Part shown: positions 17,830 through 26,993 of the stretch, piece by piece
Layout of the letters: each line of letters begins with the position of its first letter
Numbering within the stretch: the stretch's first letter is position 1
Origin: Actinokineospora xionganensis
Lineage (GTDB): Bacteria; Actinomycetota; Actinomycetes; Mycobacteriales; Pseudonocardiaceae
DNA: 64,000 nucleotides
Direction: 5' to 3'
Assembly: GCF_014323725.1 (NCBI RefSeq)
Contig: NZ_JABVED010000016.1
Coordinates: 1 to 64,000, forward strand
Notes under the pieces: model-generated
The model's input: the letters and a program-made list of their open reading frames with translations, nothing else
Told to the model about the DNA's origin: nothing
The model's database searches: none
Program-made: the position numbers and the translations under genes

Positions 17830-17966
17830 CCTGACTCGGCGTCGAAGTCCTTGTGAACCAAGGCTTCCGCGCCGTCGTCCCGACCATCCACGCGTGGCCT
17901 TTCGTCCCGTGACTCGATCTCTGGCGCGCCGGCATCGAGTCGGTTTCAGTACGAGGACGGAGAACC

Positions 17967-18179
17967 ATGACGAAAGGGGATCGGGACACCCCTGCCGAGG
18001 ACGGCACCAAGCCGGCGCGGCGGGGATGGCGGGACCCGGGTCGATGGTGGCGAGCGGTGCGAACACCGCTGCGGCTGCTGCACGGCTGGGCGGTGCTCAC
18101 GCAGCACGAAGCCCTTGCCGTGACGACAAGGGCTCTCGTGATGATCGGTGACGCGGTCTTCGGCACGCAACAGCGCTGA
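17967..18179 (+). CDS. Small hypothetical protein (70 aa)
   Basis: An ATG start follows GGAG at a plausible distance. The product is basic and Trp-rich in its first half (KPARRGWRDPGRWWRAVRT) and moderately hydrophobic in the second (LLHGWAVLTQHEALAVTTRA), so it may lie at the membrane surface. No family is recognised. It lies 137 bp after the coiled-coil gene and is followed by a terminator-like hairpin, which supports a real transcript. Confidence 0.5.
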   Translation: MTKGDRDTPAEDGTKPARRGWRDPGRWWRAVRTPLRLLHGWAVLTQHEALAVTTRALVMIGDAVFGTQQR

Positions 18180-18197
18180 CCGCGGCGCCTGCTGAGG

Positions 18198-18240
18198 ATC
18201 GGCCCGGTGTCGGATGGACCCCGGCATCGGGCCGATTCTC
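18198..18240 (+). terminator. Terminator-like hairpin
   Basis: The arms ATCGGCCCG and CGGGCCGAT (18198-18206 and 18228-18236) are perfect complements, with further G-U-tolerant pairing inside, and are followed by TTCTCTCC. It lies 19 nt after the 70-residue ORF. Confidence 0.6.
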
Positions 18241-18364
18241 TCCGTGCGCGGCGTTTCACTCCGGCACGGCGAGTATGTTAGCCGCGCTCAGTGTTCACCG
18301 GGTGTGATCAGGGCCCGCTTCACTCGCTCGGCGTAACATCGAGGTGCTGAATGGAGGCCCCACG

Positions 18365-19156
18365 ATGGTTCTCCTCTACATCCTCATCACGATCGCGTCC
18401 GTGGCCGCGCTGGTCGCCGCGGCCAGCGCCCGCGTGGTCAAACAGTACGAGCGCGGACTCGTCTTCCGCTTCGGCCGCGTACGGCCTGACCTGCGCAATC
18501 CCGGTCTGACGTTCCTCATGCCGGTCTCGGACCGGCTGCACAAGGTCAACATGCAGGTGGTCACCATGCCGGTGCCCGCCCAGGACGGCATCACCCGCGA
18601 CAACGTCACGGTCCGGGTCGACGCCGTCGTCTACTTCAAGGTCATGGACCCGGTTCTCGCCGTGGTCAACGTGGAGGACTACCGCTCCGCCGTCGGCCAG
18701 GTCGCGCAGACGTCGTTGCGGTCGATCATCGGCAAGAGCGACCTCGACGACCTGTTGTCCAACCGCGAGCGGCTCAACCAGGGGCTCGAGATGATGATCG
18801 ACAGCCCCGCGCTCGAGTGGGGCATCCACATCGATCGGGTGGAGATCAAAGACGTCGCCCTGCCCGAATCGATGAAGCGGTCCATGTCACGCCAGGCCGA
18901 GGCCGAACGCGAACGCCGGGCGCGGGTCATCTCCGCCGACGGCGAGCTCCAGGCCTCCTACAAGCTCGCCGAAGCCGCGCGGACGATGGCCGACACGCCC
19001 GCCGCGCTGCAGCTGCGGCTGCTGGAGACGGTGGTCGAGGTGGCCGCCGAGAAGAACTCGACCCTCGTCCTGCCGTTCCCCGTCGAGCTGCTCCGGTTCC
19101 TCGAGAACGCGTCGAGTTTGCCAAGCCGTGATCGTTCAACGATGACTACGGAATGA
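18365..19156 (+). CDS. SPFH/Band-7 (stomatin-like) membrane protein
   Basis: A 263-residue SPFH protein. One N-terminal membrane helix (VLLYILITIASVAALVAAAS) is followed at once by the stomatin-type start VVKQYERGLVFRFGRV and the Band-7 core (QDGITRDNVTVRVDAVVYFKV, QTSLRSIIGKSDLDDLL, WGIHIDRVEIKDVALPESM). The C-terminal helix RQAEAERERRARVISADGE promotes oligomerisation. Such proteins scaffold membrane microdomains and often work with NfeD proteases, but none is adjacent. ATG 18365 has GGAGG 7 nt upstream. Confidence 0.93.
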   Translation: MVLLYILITIASVAALVAAASARVVKQYERGLVFRFGRVRPDLRNPGLTFLMPVSDRLHKVNMQVVTMPVPAQDGITRDNVTVRVDAVVYFKVMDPVLAVVNVEDYRSAVGQVAQTSLRSIIGKSDLDDLLSNRERLNQGLEMMIDSPALEWGIHIDRVEIKDVALPESMKRSMSRQAEAERERRARVISADGELQASYKLAEAARTMADTPAALQLRLLETVVEVAAEKNSTLVLPFPVELLRFLENASSLPSRDRSTMTTE

Positions 19157-19265
19157 TTACGCAGCAGGTCAAGGACGTGACAGGGCGTAGGAGGTTGCCG
19201 TGACATAACGCACAGATAACGGGATTGGCTTGCTTCGGCCCCAGGAGTCGACCAACGCTAGGCCC

Positions 19266-19454
19266 ATGGGTAGACACCGCGACACCTCATCGGAGGGCCG
19301 AAGTCTTCTGAGCCTGTTCGGCGGACGACGCCGTCAGGCCGACGACCTCTTCGACCGCAGCTTCCGTTCTTGCGACGGCTGTGGGGCTGACGTTTACATC
19401 CTCGCCGAGGAATGCCGCGGCTGCGGCGACGAACTGGTGCTTCGCGCGGGCTGA
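19266..19454 (+). CDS. Small zinc-ribbon protein (62 aa)
   Basis: Starts at ATG 19266. The C-terminal half has two Cys pairs, CDGCG and CRGCG, spaced like a zinc ribbon, within SCDGCGADVYILAEECRGCG. The N-terminal half is basic (GRHRDTSSEGRSLLSLFGGR). Function unknown; small zinc ribbons often bind nucleic acid or other proteins. It is 91 nt upstream of the acyl-CoA dehydrogenase gene on the same strand. Confidence 0.65.
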   Translation: MGRHRDTSSEGRSLLSLFGGRRRQADDLFDRSFRSCDGCGADVYILAEECRGCGDELVLRAG

Positions 19455-19545
19455 GTGGTCCTGCGCACTTCCGTACCGCGAACGGCCGTTAACCGGTGGA
19501 TACTCCCGGGTAACTCTTCAAGCCGTCTTCGTCAAGGGAGCTCGC

Positions 19546-20742
19546 ATGGCCCGCCTCGCCCAGACCGCTGGATTGACCGACATCCAGCGCGAGATCCTCT
19601 CCACGGTCAAGGACTTCGTGGACAAGGAGATCATCCCCCACGCGCAGGCGTTGGAACACGCGGACGAGTACCCCGCGGACATCGTCGCCGGGATGAAGGA
19701 GATGGGCCTGTTCGGGCTCACCATCCCGGAGGAGTACGGCGGCCTCGGCGAGTCGCTGCTCACCTACGCGCTGGTCGTGGAGCAGATCGCGCGTGGCTGG
19801 ATGAGCGTCTCGGGTGTCATCAACACCCACTTCATCGTCGCGCACATGATCAAGCAGCACGGCACCGAGGCGCAGAAGCAGCACTTCCTGCCCCGCATGG
19901 CCACCGGCGAGGTCCGCGGCGCGTTCTCCATGTCCGAGCCCGACCTCGGCTCCGACGTCGCCGCGATCAAGACCCGCGCGAAGCGTGACGGCGACGACTA
20001 CGTCATCGACGGCGCCAAGATGTGGCTGACCAACGGTGGCTCCTCGAACCTCATCGCGCTGCTCGCGAAGACCGACGAGGGCGCGGACAAGCCGCACCAG
20101 AACCTCACCACGTTCCTCATCGAGAAGCCCGAGGGCTTCGGCGAGGTCGCCCCCGGCCTGACCATCCCGGGCAAGATCGACAAGATGGGCTACAAGGGCG
20201 TCGACACCACCGAGGCCGTGTTCGACGGCTACCGGATCGGCGCGGACAAGGTCCTCGGCGAGGCGCCCGGCAAGGGCTTCTCGTACATGATGGACGGCGT
20301 CGAGGTCGGCCGGGTGAACGTCGCCGCCCGCGCCTGCGGCATCGCGATCCGCGCGTTCGAGCTGGCCGTCGAGTACGCCCAGCAGCGCCATACCTTCGGC
20401 AAGGCCATCGTCGAGCACCAGGCCATCGCCTTCAAGCTGGCCGAGATGGCCACCAAGGTCGAGGCCGCCCACCTGATGATGGTCAACGCCGCCCGGCTGA
20501 AGGACTCCGGCGAGCGCAACGACGTCGAGGCGGGCATGGCCAAGCTCATCGCCTCGGAGTACTGCTCCGAGGTAACCCAGGAGTCGTTCCGCATCCACGG
20601 CGGCTACGGCTACTCCAAGGAGTACGAGATCGAGCGCCTCATGCGTGAGGCGCCGTTCCTGCTCATCGGCGAGGGCACCAGCGAGATCCAGAAGACGATC
20701 ATCTCCCGCGGCCTCCTGCGCGACTACAAGTCCCGCGGGTAG
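19546..20742 (+). CDS. Acyl-CoA dehydrogenase
   Basis: A 398-residue FAD enzyme that introduces the alpha,beta double bond in acyl-CoA. The N-terminal helical domain is followed by the signature MSEPDLGSDVAAIKTRAKRD, the FAD segment MWLTNGGSSNLIALLAKT, the helix RHTFGKAIVEHQAIAFKLAE and ESFRIHGGYGYSKEYEIER. The Glu in GEGTSEIQK near residue 384 occupies the catalytic-base position of the short/medium-chain family. ATG 19546 with AGGGAG upstream is the natural start. Substrate chain length cannot be read. A strong terminator follows. Confidence 0.95.
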   Translation: MARLAQTAGLTDIQREILSTVKDFVDKEIIPHAQALEHADEYPADIVAGMKEMGLFGLTIPEEYGGLGESLLTYALVVEQIARGWMSVSGVINTHFIVAHMIKQHGTEAQKQHFLPRMATGEVRGAFSMSEPDLGSDVAAIKTRAKRDGDDYVIDGAKMWLTNGGSSNLIALLAKTDEGADKPHQNLTTFLIEKPEGFGEVAPGLTIPGKIDKMGYKGVDTTEAVFDGYRIGADKVLGEAPGKGFSYMMDGVEVGRVNVAARACGIAIRAFELAVEYAQQRHTFGKAIVEHQAIAFKLAEMATKVEAAHLMMVNAARLKDSGERNDVEAGMAKLIASEYCSEVTQESFRIHGGYGYSKEYEIERLMREAPFLLIGEGTSEIQKTIISRGLLRDYKSRG

Positions 20743-20760
20743 AAGCCTCGCGTTCCGGAC

Positions 20761-20793
20761 GGCCCACTCCCTCACATGGGGGAGTGGGCCTTT
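20761..20793 (+). terminator. Rho-independent terminator after the acyl-CoA dehydrogenase gene
   Basis: An 11-bp stem GGCCCACTCCC/GGGAGTGGGCC with a loop of about 8 nt, followed by TTT, 18 nt after the stop codon. Confidence 0.88.
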
Positions 20794-20841
20794 CCGCGTC
20801 CCGGGTTCGCTCACGGCGGCGAACATTGGCAGGATGGGGGG

Positions 20842-21369
20842 ATGACCGGTGCGTTTTCGGGCTCTGGACGTTCCAACCAGGGCCTGCCCAAAGTGCCCAC
20901 TCCGCCGAGCGGGTGGCCCATCGGCTCGTACGGCACCTACCAGGAGGCCCACCGCGCGGTGGAGCATCTGGCGGGCAATGACTTCCCCGTCGAGGAAGTG
21001 ACCATCGTCGGCGTCGACCTGATGCTGGTGGAGCGGGTGATCGGGCGGCTGAGCTGGCCGAAGGTCCTCGGCACGGGCGCGCTGTCCGGCGCTTGGTTCG
21101 GCCTGTTCGTCGGGCTGCTCCTGGGCCTGTTCAGCCAGCAGCAGGCGTCTTTCGCCCCGATCCTCGTCGGCCTGTCCGCCGGTGTGGTCTTCGGCCTGAT
21201 CTTCGCCGCCGTCGGCTACGCCAGCACCCGCGGCCGCGGCCGTGAGATCGCCTCCGCCACCCAACTCGTCGCGGGCCGCTACGACGTGCTCGCCCAGCCG
21301 CGCAACGCCGAGAAGGGGCGCGACCTCCTGGCGAAGCTGGCGATGGGGCCTGGGGGAGCGCTCAGCTAG
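20842..21369 (+). CDS. General stress protein 17M-like membrane protein
   Basis: A 175-residue protein of the GSP17M-like (PF11181-type) family. The N-terminal domain PIGSYGTYQEAHRAVEHLAG to VEEVTIVGVDLMLVERV is the characteristic alpha/beta part. Two membrane helices follow (about residues 77-98 and 105-127), then a short cytoplasmic tail. Function is unknown beyond a stress association in Bacillus relatives. The homologue Rv1234 likewise sits just upstream of lpqY in M. tuberculosis, as I recall. The start ATG 20842 has only a weak G-rich leader. Confidence 0.86.
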   Translation: MTGAFSGSGRSNQGLPKVPTPPSGWPIGSYGTYQEAHRAVEHLAGNDFPVEEVTIVGVDLMLVERVIGRLSWPKVLGTGALSGAWFGLFVGLLLGLFSQQQASFAPILVGLSAGVVFGLIFAAVGYASTRGRGREIASATQLVAGRYDVLAQPRNAEKGRDLLAKLAMGPGGALS

Positions 21370-21505
21370 CGCCGAATTGCGGACCGTGATCACCGGGCTT
21401 ACGTTCGGATGATCCGGTGCGCGGTGGCTGGGCGGGCCGGTGGCACGTCGGGGTGCTGAATCGCAGGGGGCCTTCCCGACGTGTCCGTCGGGAGGGAGGC
21501 CGGCA

Positions 21506-22747
21506 GTGCGTGCTGCCCGTCGAATCACCGCCGCGGTCTGTGCCGTGGCGCTCGCGTCCGCCTGTGGTTCCGAGGAATCCGGGACCACGGTCAACGTGTA
21601 CTACTCGACCGAGGAGAACTTCGACCAGGTTGTCGCCAAGTGCACGGAGGCGGCGGGCGGTCGGTACCGGATCGCGCTGAACACCTTGCCGCGTGAGGCC
21701 GACGGCCAACGCGAGCAGATGGTCCGCAGGCTCGCCGCGGGCGACAGCGACATGGACGTGCTGGGGCTCGACGTCACGTGGGTCGCCGAGTTCGCCGAGG
21801 CGGGCTGGATCGCCGAATGGACCGGCGCGGACAAGAGCGCGGTCGAGGACGGCACACTCGAAGGTCCGCTGGACACCGCGCGGTGGACGGGAAAGCTCTA
21901 CGCCGCGCCGAAGAACACCAATGTCCAGTTGCTCTGGTATCGCGGCGACCTCGTCACGCAGCCGCCCTCGACGTGGGCGGAGATGCTCGACCAGGCCCGG
22001 GCTCTGAAAGCGGCCGGGAAGCCGAGCACGGTGCTCATGACCGGTGCGCAGTACGAGGGTCTGGTCGTGCAGTTCGCCACGCTCGTCGCGTCCGCGGGCG
22101 GCAAGATCCTGTCCGACGACAGCACCCGAGCGGTGGTCGACGACGGTGCTGTCCGGGCGCTGCAGGCGTTGCGAGACCTGGCGACTTCGCCGGTGTCGAG
22201 TCCGTCGCTGTCCAACGCGAAGGAAGACGACATCCGGTTGGCGTTCCAGGGTGGCGAGGCGGCCTTCCAGCTGAACTGGCCATTCGTGTACGCGGCGATG
22301 GCCAAGGCGAATCCCGAGCTGGCGTCGAAGATGAAGTGGGCGCCGTATCCCTCGGTCGACCAGGGAAAGGCGGGCACAGTCACCATCGGCGGCTTCAACC
22401 TGGCGGTCAGCGAGTACTCGCGGCACAAAGCGGAGGCGTTCGAAGCGGCGAAGTGCTTGCGTGACGCGGAAAGCCAGAAGTACTCCGCGATCAACTCCGG
22501 GGTGCCGCCCACCATCGAGTCGGTCTACGACGACCCGGACCTGGCCGGACCGTACCCGATGCGTGACGCGATCCGCGCCGAACTCAAGCGCGCCGCGGTC
22601 CGTCCGCTCACTCCCGCGTACCAGACCGTCTCGACGCTGATCTCCACGATCCTGTCGCCGCCGTCGTCAATCGATCCGCCCGCCACCGCGGACCGGCTGC
22701 GCAAGGAGCTGCAGGACGCCTTGGACTCGAAGGGAGTGCTGCCGTGA
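21506..22747 (+). CDS. lpqY: Trehalose ABC importer, substrate-binding lipoprotein LpqY
   Basis: A 413-residue extracellular solute-binding lipoprotein. The start is set at GTG 21506, with GGAGGGAGG about 8 nt upstream, which gives a clean signal peptide ending in the lipobox ASAC (lipidated Cys20). The mature part has the family-1 sugar-binding fold (VNVYYSTEENFDQVV, MDVLGLDVTWVAEFAEAGW, LYAAPKNTNVQLLWYRGDL). With SugA, SugB and SugC it should take up trehalose, recycling sugar released from mycolyl or other envelope trehalose; specificity is inferred from gene order. It overlaps sugA by 4 nt. Confidence 0.9.
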   Translation: MRAARRITAAVCAVALASACGSEESGTTVNVYYSTEENFDQVVAKCTEAAGGRYRIALNTLPREADGQREQMVRRLAAGDSDMDVLGLDVTWVAEFAEAGWIAEWTGADKSAVEDGTLEGPLDTARWTGKLYAAPKNTNVQLLWYRGDLVTQPPSTWAEMLDQARALKAAGKPSTVLMTGAQYEGLVVQFATLVASAGGKILSDDSTRAVVDDGAVRALQALRDLATSPVSSPSLSNAKEDDIRLAFQGGEAAFQLNWPFVYAAMAKANPELASKMKWAPYPSVDQGKAGTVTIGGFNLAVSEYSRHKAEAFEAAKCLRDAESQKYSAINSGVPPTIESVYDDPDLAGPYPMRDAIRAELKRAAVRPLTPAYQTVSTLISTILSPPSSIDPPATADRLRKELQDALDSKGVLP

Positions 22748-23679
22748 CCCGCACACTCGACCGGCCGGTCGCGCGCCGCGCGGAACGCAAAGGGCTCAGC
22801 GAGGGGAAGAAGGCCGAACGCAAGCTCGGGTGGATGCTCTGCGCGCCCGCCGCGCTGGTGATGCTCGCGGTCACGGGGTATCCGATCGTGTACTCCGTCT
22901 GGCTGTCCCTGCAGCGCTACGACTTGCGCTTTCCCGACCAGCGGCAGTTCATCGGGATCGACAACTACGTGACCGTGCTGACGAATTCCTACTGGTGGAT
23001 GGCTTTCGGGGTGACCACGCTGATCACCGTCATCTCGGTGGCCATCGAACTGGTGCTGGGCATGGCTTTGGCGATCGTCATGCACCGCACCCTGGTGATG
23101 CGCGGGCTGGTGCGAACGGTCGCACTGATCCCGTACGGCATCGTCACCGTCGTCGCCGCGTTCTCCTGGCGCTACGCCTGGACCCAGGACACGGGCTACC
23201 TCGCCGATCTCTTCGCCCCGGGCGCCGCGCTGCTCACCGAGCGCGTTCCGGCGCTGGGCATCATCATCCTGGCCGAGGTGTGGAAAACGGTGCCGTTCAT
23301 GGCTTTGCTGCTCATGGCGGGCCTGGCGCTGGTGCCCGACGACTTGCTGAAGGCCGCGTCGATGGACGGCGCGTCGGCGTGGCAGCGGTTCGTCAAGGTG
23401 ACGGTCCCGGTGATGAAGCCCGCGATTCTCGTCGCGCTGCTGTTTCGCACGCTGGACGCCTTTCGCGTGTTCGACAACATCTTCGTGCTCACCAACGGCG
23501 CGCAGCAGACCGGTTCGGTGTCCATGCAGACGTACAACAACCTGATCAAAGGGCTGAATCTCGGCATCGGCTCCACCATGTCGGTGCTGATCTTCCTGGC
23601 GGTGGCGCTGATCGCCTTCCTGTTCATCAAGGTGTTCGGCACCGCCGCACCCGGTGGCGCCGATGAGAGGAAGCGCTGA
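22744..23679 (+). CDS. sugA: Trehalose ABC importer permease SugA
   Basis: A 311-residue MalF-type permease. A basic N-terminus precedes the first membrane helix ([20 protein letters not shown]); six helices are predicted. The EAA loop that docks on the ATPase is [20 protein letters not shown] at about residues 199-218. It overlaps lpqY by 4 nt and sugB by 1 nt, so the operon is tightly coupled. Pairs with SugB as the transmembrane heterodimer. Confidence 0.93.
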   Translation: MTRTLDRPVARRAERKGLSEGKKAERKLGWMLCAPAALVMLAVTGYPIVYSVWLSLQRYDLRFPDQRQFIGIDNYVTVLTNSYWWMAFGVTTLITVISVAIELVLGMALAIVMHRTLVMRGLVRTVALIPYGIVTVVAAFSWRYAWTQDTGYLADLFAPGAALLTERVPALGIIILAEVWKTVPFMALLLMAGLALVPDDLLKAASMDGASAWQRFVKVTVPVMKPAILVALLFRTLDAFRVFDNIFVLTNGAQQTGSVSMQTYNNLIKGLNLGIGSTMSVLIFLAVALIAFLFIKVFGTAAPGGADERKR

Positions 23680-24524
23680 TGGCCGCCATCGGAACCGCCG
23701 CGCCCGCCGGAGCCAAGGCGCGTTGGGCGCTGATCGACATCCTGGTCGTGGTCTACGCCCTGGTGCCGGTGCTGTGGATCGTGTCGCTGTCGTTCAAGAC
23801 CAAGGAAACGCTGACCGACGGCAACTTCGTCCCGCGGTCGTGGACCTGGCAGAACTACGTCGACATCTTCAACACCACGGAGTTCATCCGGGCGTTGGTG
23901 AACTCGATCGGCATCGCGCTGATCGCCACTGTCATCGCCGTGGTGCTGGGCACGATGGCCGCGTACGCGATCGCGCGCCTCGAATTTCCGGGGAAGCGTG
24001 CGCTAGTGGGTGTTTCGCTGCTGATCGCGATGTTCCCGCAGGTGTCGTTGGTGTCGCCGCTGTTCGAGATGGAGCGCGGTCTCGGACTGTTCGACACCTG
24101 GCCGGGGCTGATCCTGCCCTACATCACCTTCGCTCTGCCGCTGGCGATCTACACGCTGTCGGCGTTCTTCCGCGAGATTCCCTGGGAACTTGAGAAGGCC
24201 GCAAAGATGGACGGCGCGACGCCGGCGCAGGCGTTCCGCCGGGTGATCGCCCCACTGGCCGCGCCCGGTGTGTTCACCACGGCGATCCTGGTGTTCATCT
24301 TCTGCTGGAACGACTTCCTGTTCGCCATCTCGCTGACCTCCACCGAGGCGTCGCGCACGGTGCCCGCGGCGCTGTCGTTCTTCACCGGGTCCTCCCAGTT
24401 CGAGGACCCGACCGGGACCGTGTCGGCGGCGGCCGTCGTCATCACCGTCCCGATCATCCTGTTCGTGTTGTTCTTCCAGCGCCGCATCGTCGCGGGGCTG
24501 ACCTCCGGTGCGGTGAAGGGCTGA
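23679..24524 (+). CDS. sugB: Trehalose ABC importer permease SugB
   Basis: A 281-residue MalG-type permease with six predicted helices. The first follows [20 protein letters not shown]. The EAA loop is [20 protein letters not shown] at about residues 169-188. The C-terminus ([17 protein letters not shown]) is typical of MalG proteins. The start codon overlaps the sugA stop by one base; sugC begins 3 nt after its stop. Confidence 0.93.
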   Translation: MAAIGTAAPAGAKARWALIDILVVVYALVPVLWIVSLSFKTKETLTDGNFVPRSWTWQNYVDIFNTTEFIRALVNSIGIALIATVIAVVLGTMAAYAIARLEFPGKRALVGVSLLIAMFPQVSLVSPLFEMERGLGLFDTWPGLILPYITFALPLAIYTLSAFFREIPWELEKAAKMDGATPAQAFRRVIAPLAAPGVFTTAILVFIFCWNDFLFAISLTSTEASRTVPAALSFFTGSSQFEDPTGTVSAAAVVITVPIILFVLFFQRRIVAGLTSGAVKG

Positions 24525-24527
24525 CCC

Positions 24528-25697
24528 ATGGCTGAGATCGTCCTGGACAAGGTGACCAAGCGTTACCCCGACGGCGCGCTCGCGGTGTCCGATGTGGACA
24601 TCGAGATCGCGGACGGCGAGTTCCTCATCCTGGTCGGCCCGTCCGGCTGCGGGAAGTCCACTACCCTGAACATGATCGCGGGCCTGGAGGACATCACCGA
24701 CGGCGAGCTGCGCATCGACGGCCAACGGGTCAACGAGCGAGCGCCGAAGGACCGTGACATCGCCATGGTGTTCCAGTCGTACGCGCTGTATCCGCACATG
24801 AGTGTCCGCGAGAACATGGCCTTCCCGCTGCGGCTGGCCAAAGTCGACAACCAGACCGTGAACCAGAAGGTCGACGAGGCCGCGCGCATCCTCGACCTGA
24901 CCCAGCACCTCGACCGCAAGCCCGCGAACCTTTCCGGCGGCCAGCGGCAGCGAGTGGCCATGGGGCGTGCGATCGTGCGCGACCCCAAGGCGTTCCTCAT
25001 GGACGAGCCACTGTCCAATCTGGACGCCAAGCTGCGGGTGCAGATGCGGACCTCGGTGTCCAAACTGCAGAAGCGGCTCGGCACGACGACGGTGTACGTC
25101 ACCCACGACCAGACCGAGGCGATGACTCTCGGCGACCGGGTCGTGGTGATGCGCGGCGGACATGTGCAGCAGATCGGCTCACCGCAGTTTCTCTACGAGC
25201 AGCCCGCCAACCTGTTCGTCGCCGGATTCATCGGGTCGCCGTCGATGAACTTCCTGCCCGCGACCCTGGAGAACGGCGGACTCTCCACCCCGTTGGGCGC
25301 CTTCCCACTCACCGACCGGATCCGCCTGCTGGTGGAGGGAGCCAACGCGCCCCGCGAGGTGATCATGGGCCTGCGCCCGGAGCACTTCGAGGACGCGGCC
25401 CTGGTGGACGGCCAGTCCACCACGTTCGAGGCGACGGTCGACGTGCTGGAGTCGATGGGCTCGGACAAGTTCGCCTACTTCACCGTCGAAGGCGAGACCG
25501 CGACCTCGGCGGAACTCGAGGAACTCGCCGCCGACGCGGGCTCGGCGGACCTGACCGACAGCGGCGCCCAGATCGTCACCCGGCTGTCCGCGGCATCGGC
25601 GGCCAAACAGGGCACGCCGTTGGATGTGTGGTTCGACGCGGACAAGGTCCAGCTGTTCGACCCGGCGGACGGAAGGAACCTGACCTACTCCGGCTGA
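24528..25697 (+). CDS. sugC: Trehalose ABC importer ATPase SugC
   Basis: A 389-residue MalK/UgpC-type ATPase. Walker A is GPSGCGKST (about 37-45), the Q-loop is in VFQSYALYPHMSV, the signature is LSGGQRQRVAMGRAI, Walker B is FLMDEPLSNLD and the switch His is in YVTHDQTEAM. The C-terminal regulatory domain (about 240-389) has the OB-like TOBE fold with MGLRPEHFEDA. It energises SugAB. An acidic insertion (LEELAADAGSADLTDSGAQ) in the regulatory domain is somewhat unusual. Confidence 0.95.
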   Translation: MAEIVLDKVTKRYPDGALAVSDVDIEIADGEFLILVGPSGCGKSTTLNMIAGLEDITDGELRIDGQRVNERAPKDRDIAMVFQSYALYPHMSVRENMAFPLRLAKVDNQTVNQKVDEAARILDLTQHLDRKPANLSGGQRQRVAMGRAIVRDPKAFLMDEPLSNLDAKLRVQMRTSVSKLQKRLGTTTVYVTHDQTEAMTLGDRVVVMRGGHVQQIGSPQFLYEQPANLFVAGFIGSPSMNFLPATLENGGLSTPLGAFPLTDRIRLLVEGANAPREVIMGLRPEHFEDAALVDGQSTTFEATVDVLESMGSDKFAYFTVEGETATSAELEELAADAGSADLTDSGAQIVTRLSAASAAKQGTPLDVWFDADKVQLFDPADGRNLTYSG

Positions 25698-25796
25698 CCC
25701 TGTGGACAGCCGTTTGCGCCGGTCCCGCCATGGGAGGAACGTGAACCAGGTCGGACGTTTCAGCGTGAAGCGTCCCGGGGACCAGGGGAAACACAC

Positions 25797-26162
25797 ATGC
25801 GCACGCTCTTGCGCGCGGCACTGGCCGCGCTGTTCACTCTGTCCACTGTGCTCGGTCTGAGCACCCTTGCCACAGCCGATCCGATGCCCTGCGACAGTGG
25901 TGAGCTGTGTCTGTGGGCCGAACCGACCTTCGCCGGCCCACGGGCCGTGATGACCTTGTCGAACACCACCCTGGAGGAATGCGTCCCGGTGCCGGACGGT
26001 GTCGAGGGCCGCTCCTTCGCGAACCGCCTGAGCAGGCCCGTCACCGTGTACCAGGACGCGGACTGCGCCACCGAGGGCGAGTTCGACACATACCCGGGTA
26101 GAGGCACGTACGTGCCGGACGCGCCGTTTGTCGTCCGGGCGGTGCAGATCTGGTTCAGTTGA
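25797..26162 (+). CDS. Secreted peptidase-inhibitor I36-like protein
   Basis: A 121-residue secreted protein. The signal peptide MRTLLRAALAALFTLSTVLG ends near LATADP. The mature part resembles the I36/SMPI beta-gamma-crystallin-like family: CDSGELCLWAEPTFAGP, then EGRSFANRLSRPVTVYQDADC, with four Cys placed to form two disulfides. Streptomyces SMPI inhibits thermolysin-type metalloproteases; inhibition here is inferred only. It stands alone, 99 bp after sugC, facing a long gene-free stretch. Confidence 0.78.
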   Translation: MRTLLRAALAALFTLSTVLGLSTLATADPMPCDSGELCLWAEPTFAGPRAVMTLSNTTLEECVPVPDGVEGRSFANRLSRPVTVYQDADCATEGEFDTYPGRGTYVPDAPFVVRAVQIWFS

Positions 26163-26993
26163 CCGCCCTCGGCGTTGGCACGACCGCCCGGGCCACGAAC
26201 GACACCACTCGTGGCTCGCCCGCCCGCGCCGTTCGTCGGGTAGGGATGCCACTCCTTGGAGCTTCGACCTCCTGTCACCCGCCACCCCGGCAACCGCGAC
26301 CAGCGGCATACGCCGCCCCAACCCGGCCGGACCTGCTCGGCCGCCTGTCAACGGCGTTACGGACGCCCACGGTTGCTCATGCCCGAGCGCCGGCTGGGCG
26401 ACGGCGATCCGGTTCGTCTGTGCGGGTGGGCAGGGGTTTCGCGGTCGCGGGCGGCCGTCCGAGCCCGCGAGGCTGCAAGGTCGGCGAGCCCGGTCAGGCC
26501 GCTGGTCAGGGAGCAGAGCGGGGCTTGCTCGGTCGTCGGGAGACGGGTTGTAGGTGGCTGTGGTTGTTTGGTGCCCGGTGTGTCGCTGGGCGACGGTGAT
26601 CTGCTGGTTGTCGGCGCGCTGGTGGGCAAGGGTCCGCCGTTCCGGGCGCCGCCCCGGCACGGTCGGGTGTGCTCGGTCGTTGGCCCAACTGCTTGTGGGG
26701 CCGCGGTTGCCTATGCCCAAGCGTTGGCCGTGCGGGGGTGTCCGAACGCGGTCGGGTGCTCGGCCGCCAGTCAACGGCTTGCCGGTTCGGCGGTTGCTCG
26801 TGCCCGAGCGTCGGACGGGCGACCGCCTGCCCAGGACGCTCCCGTTCGGCCGCACCGCGCATCCAACGCGGTGCGGCATGTCGGGCTGGTCGAACGTGCT
26901 GGGGAGAGCTTGACCACTGGGGCCGTCACTCTCCCGAATCTGTCCCGTTGGCTGATGTGGCAATCGGCGGCGGCGTTTGCGGCGGCTGGTGGG
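26163..26993. repeat. Gene-free stretch with four diverged repeat units of about 75 bp
   Basis: No credible gene is seen. Four related units start at about 26334, 26526, 26670 and 26757, each opening with TGCTCGG followed by a CGG or TCG step. Units 1 and 4 align best, sharing GTCAACGGC and then, about 25 nt on, GGTTGCTC and TGCCCGAGCG. Units 2 and 3 keep the order but are more diverged. Spacing is uneven (192, 144 and 87 nt), so this is not a clean tandem array. It may be a decayed intergenic repeat family. Confidence 0.55.

Noticed and set aside
19489..21594. Minus-strand open frame of about 700 codons opposite the acyl-CoA dehydrogenase gene
   Set aside because: Shadow frame; the plus-strand genes have signatures, ribosome binding sites and terminators.
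25179..26963. Minus-strand open frame covering the end of sugC, the I36 gene and the repeat region
   Set aside because: Crosses two real genes; its repeated HEQP/TGGRA-like words come from the DNA repeats, not from a protein family.
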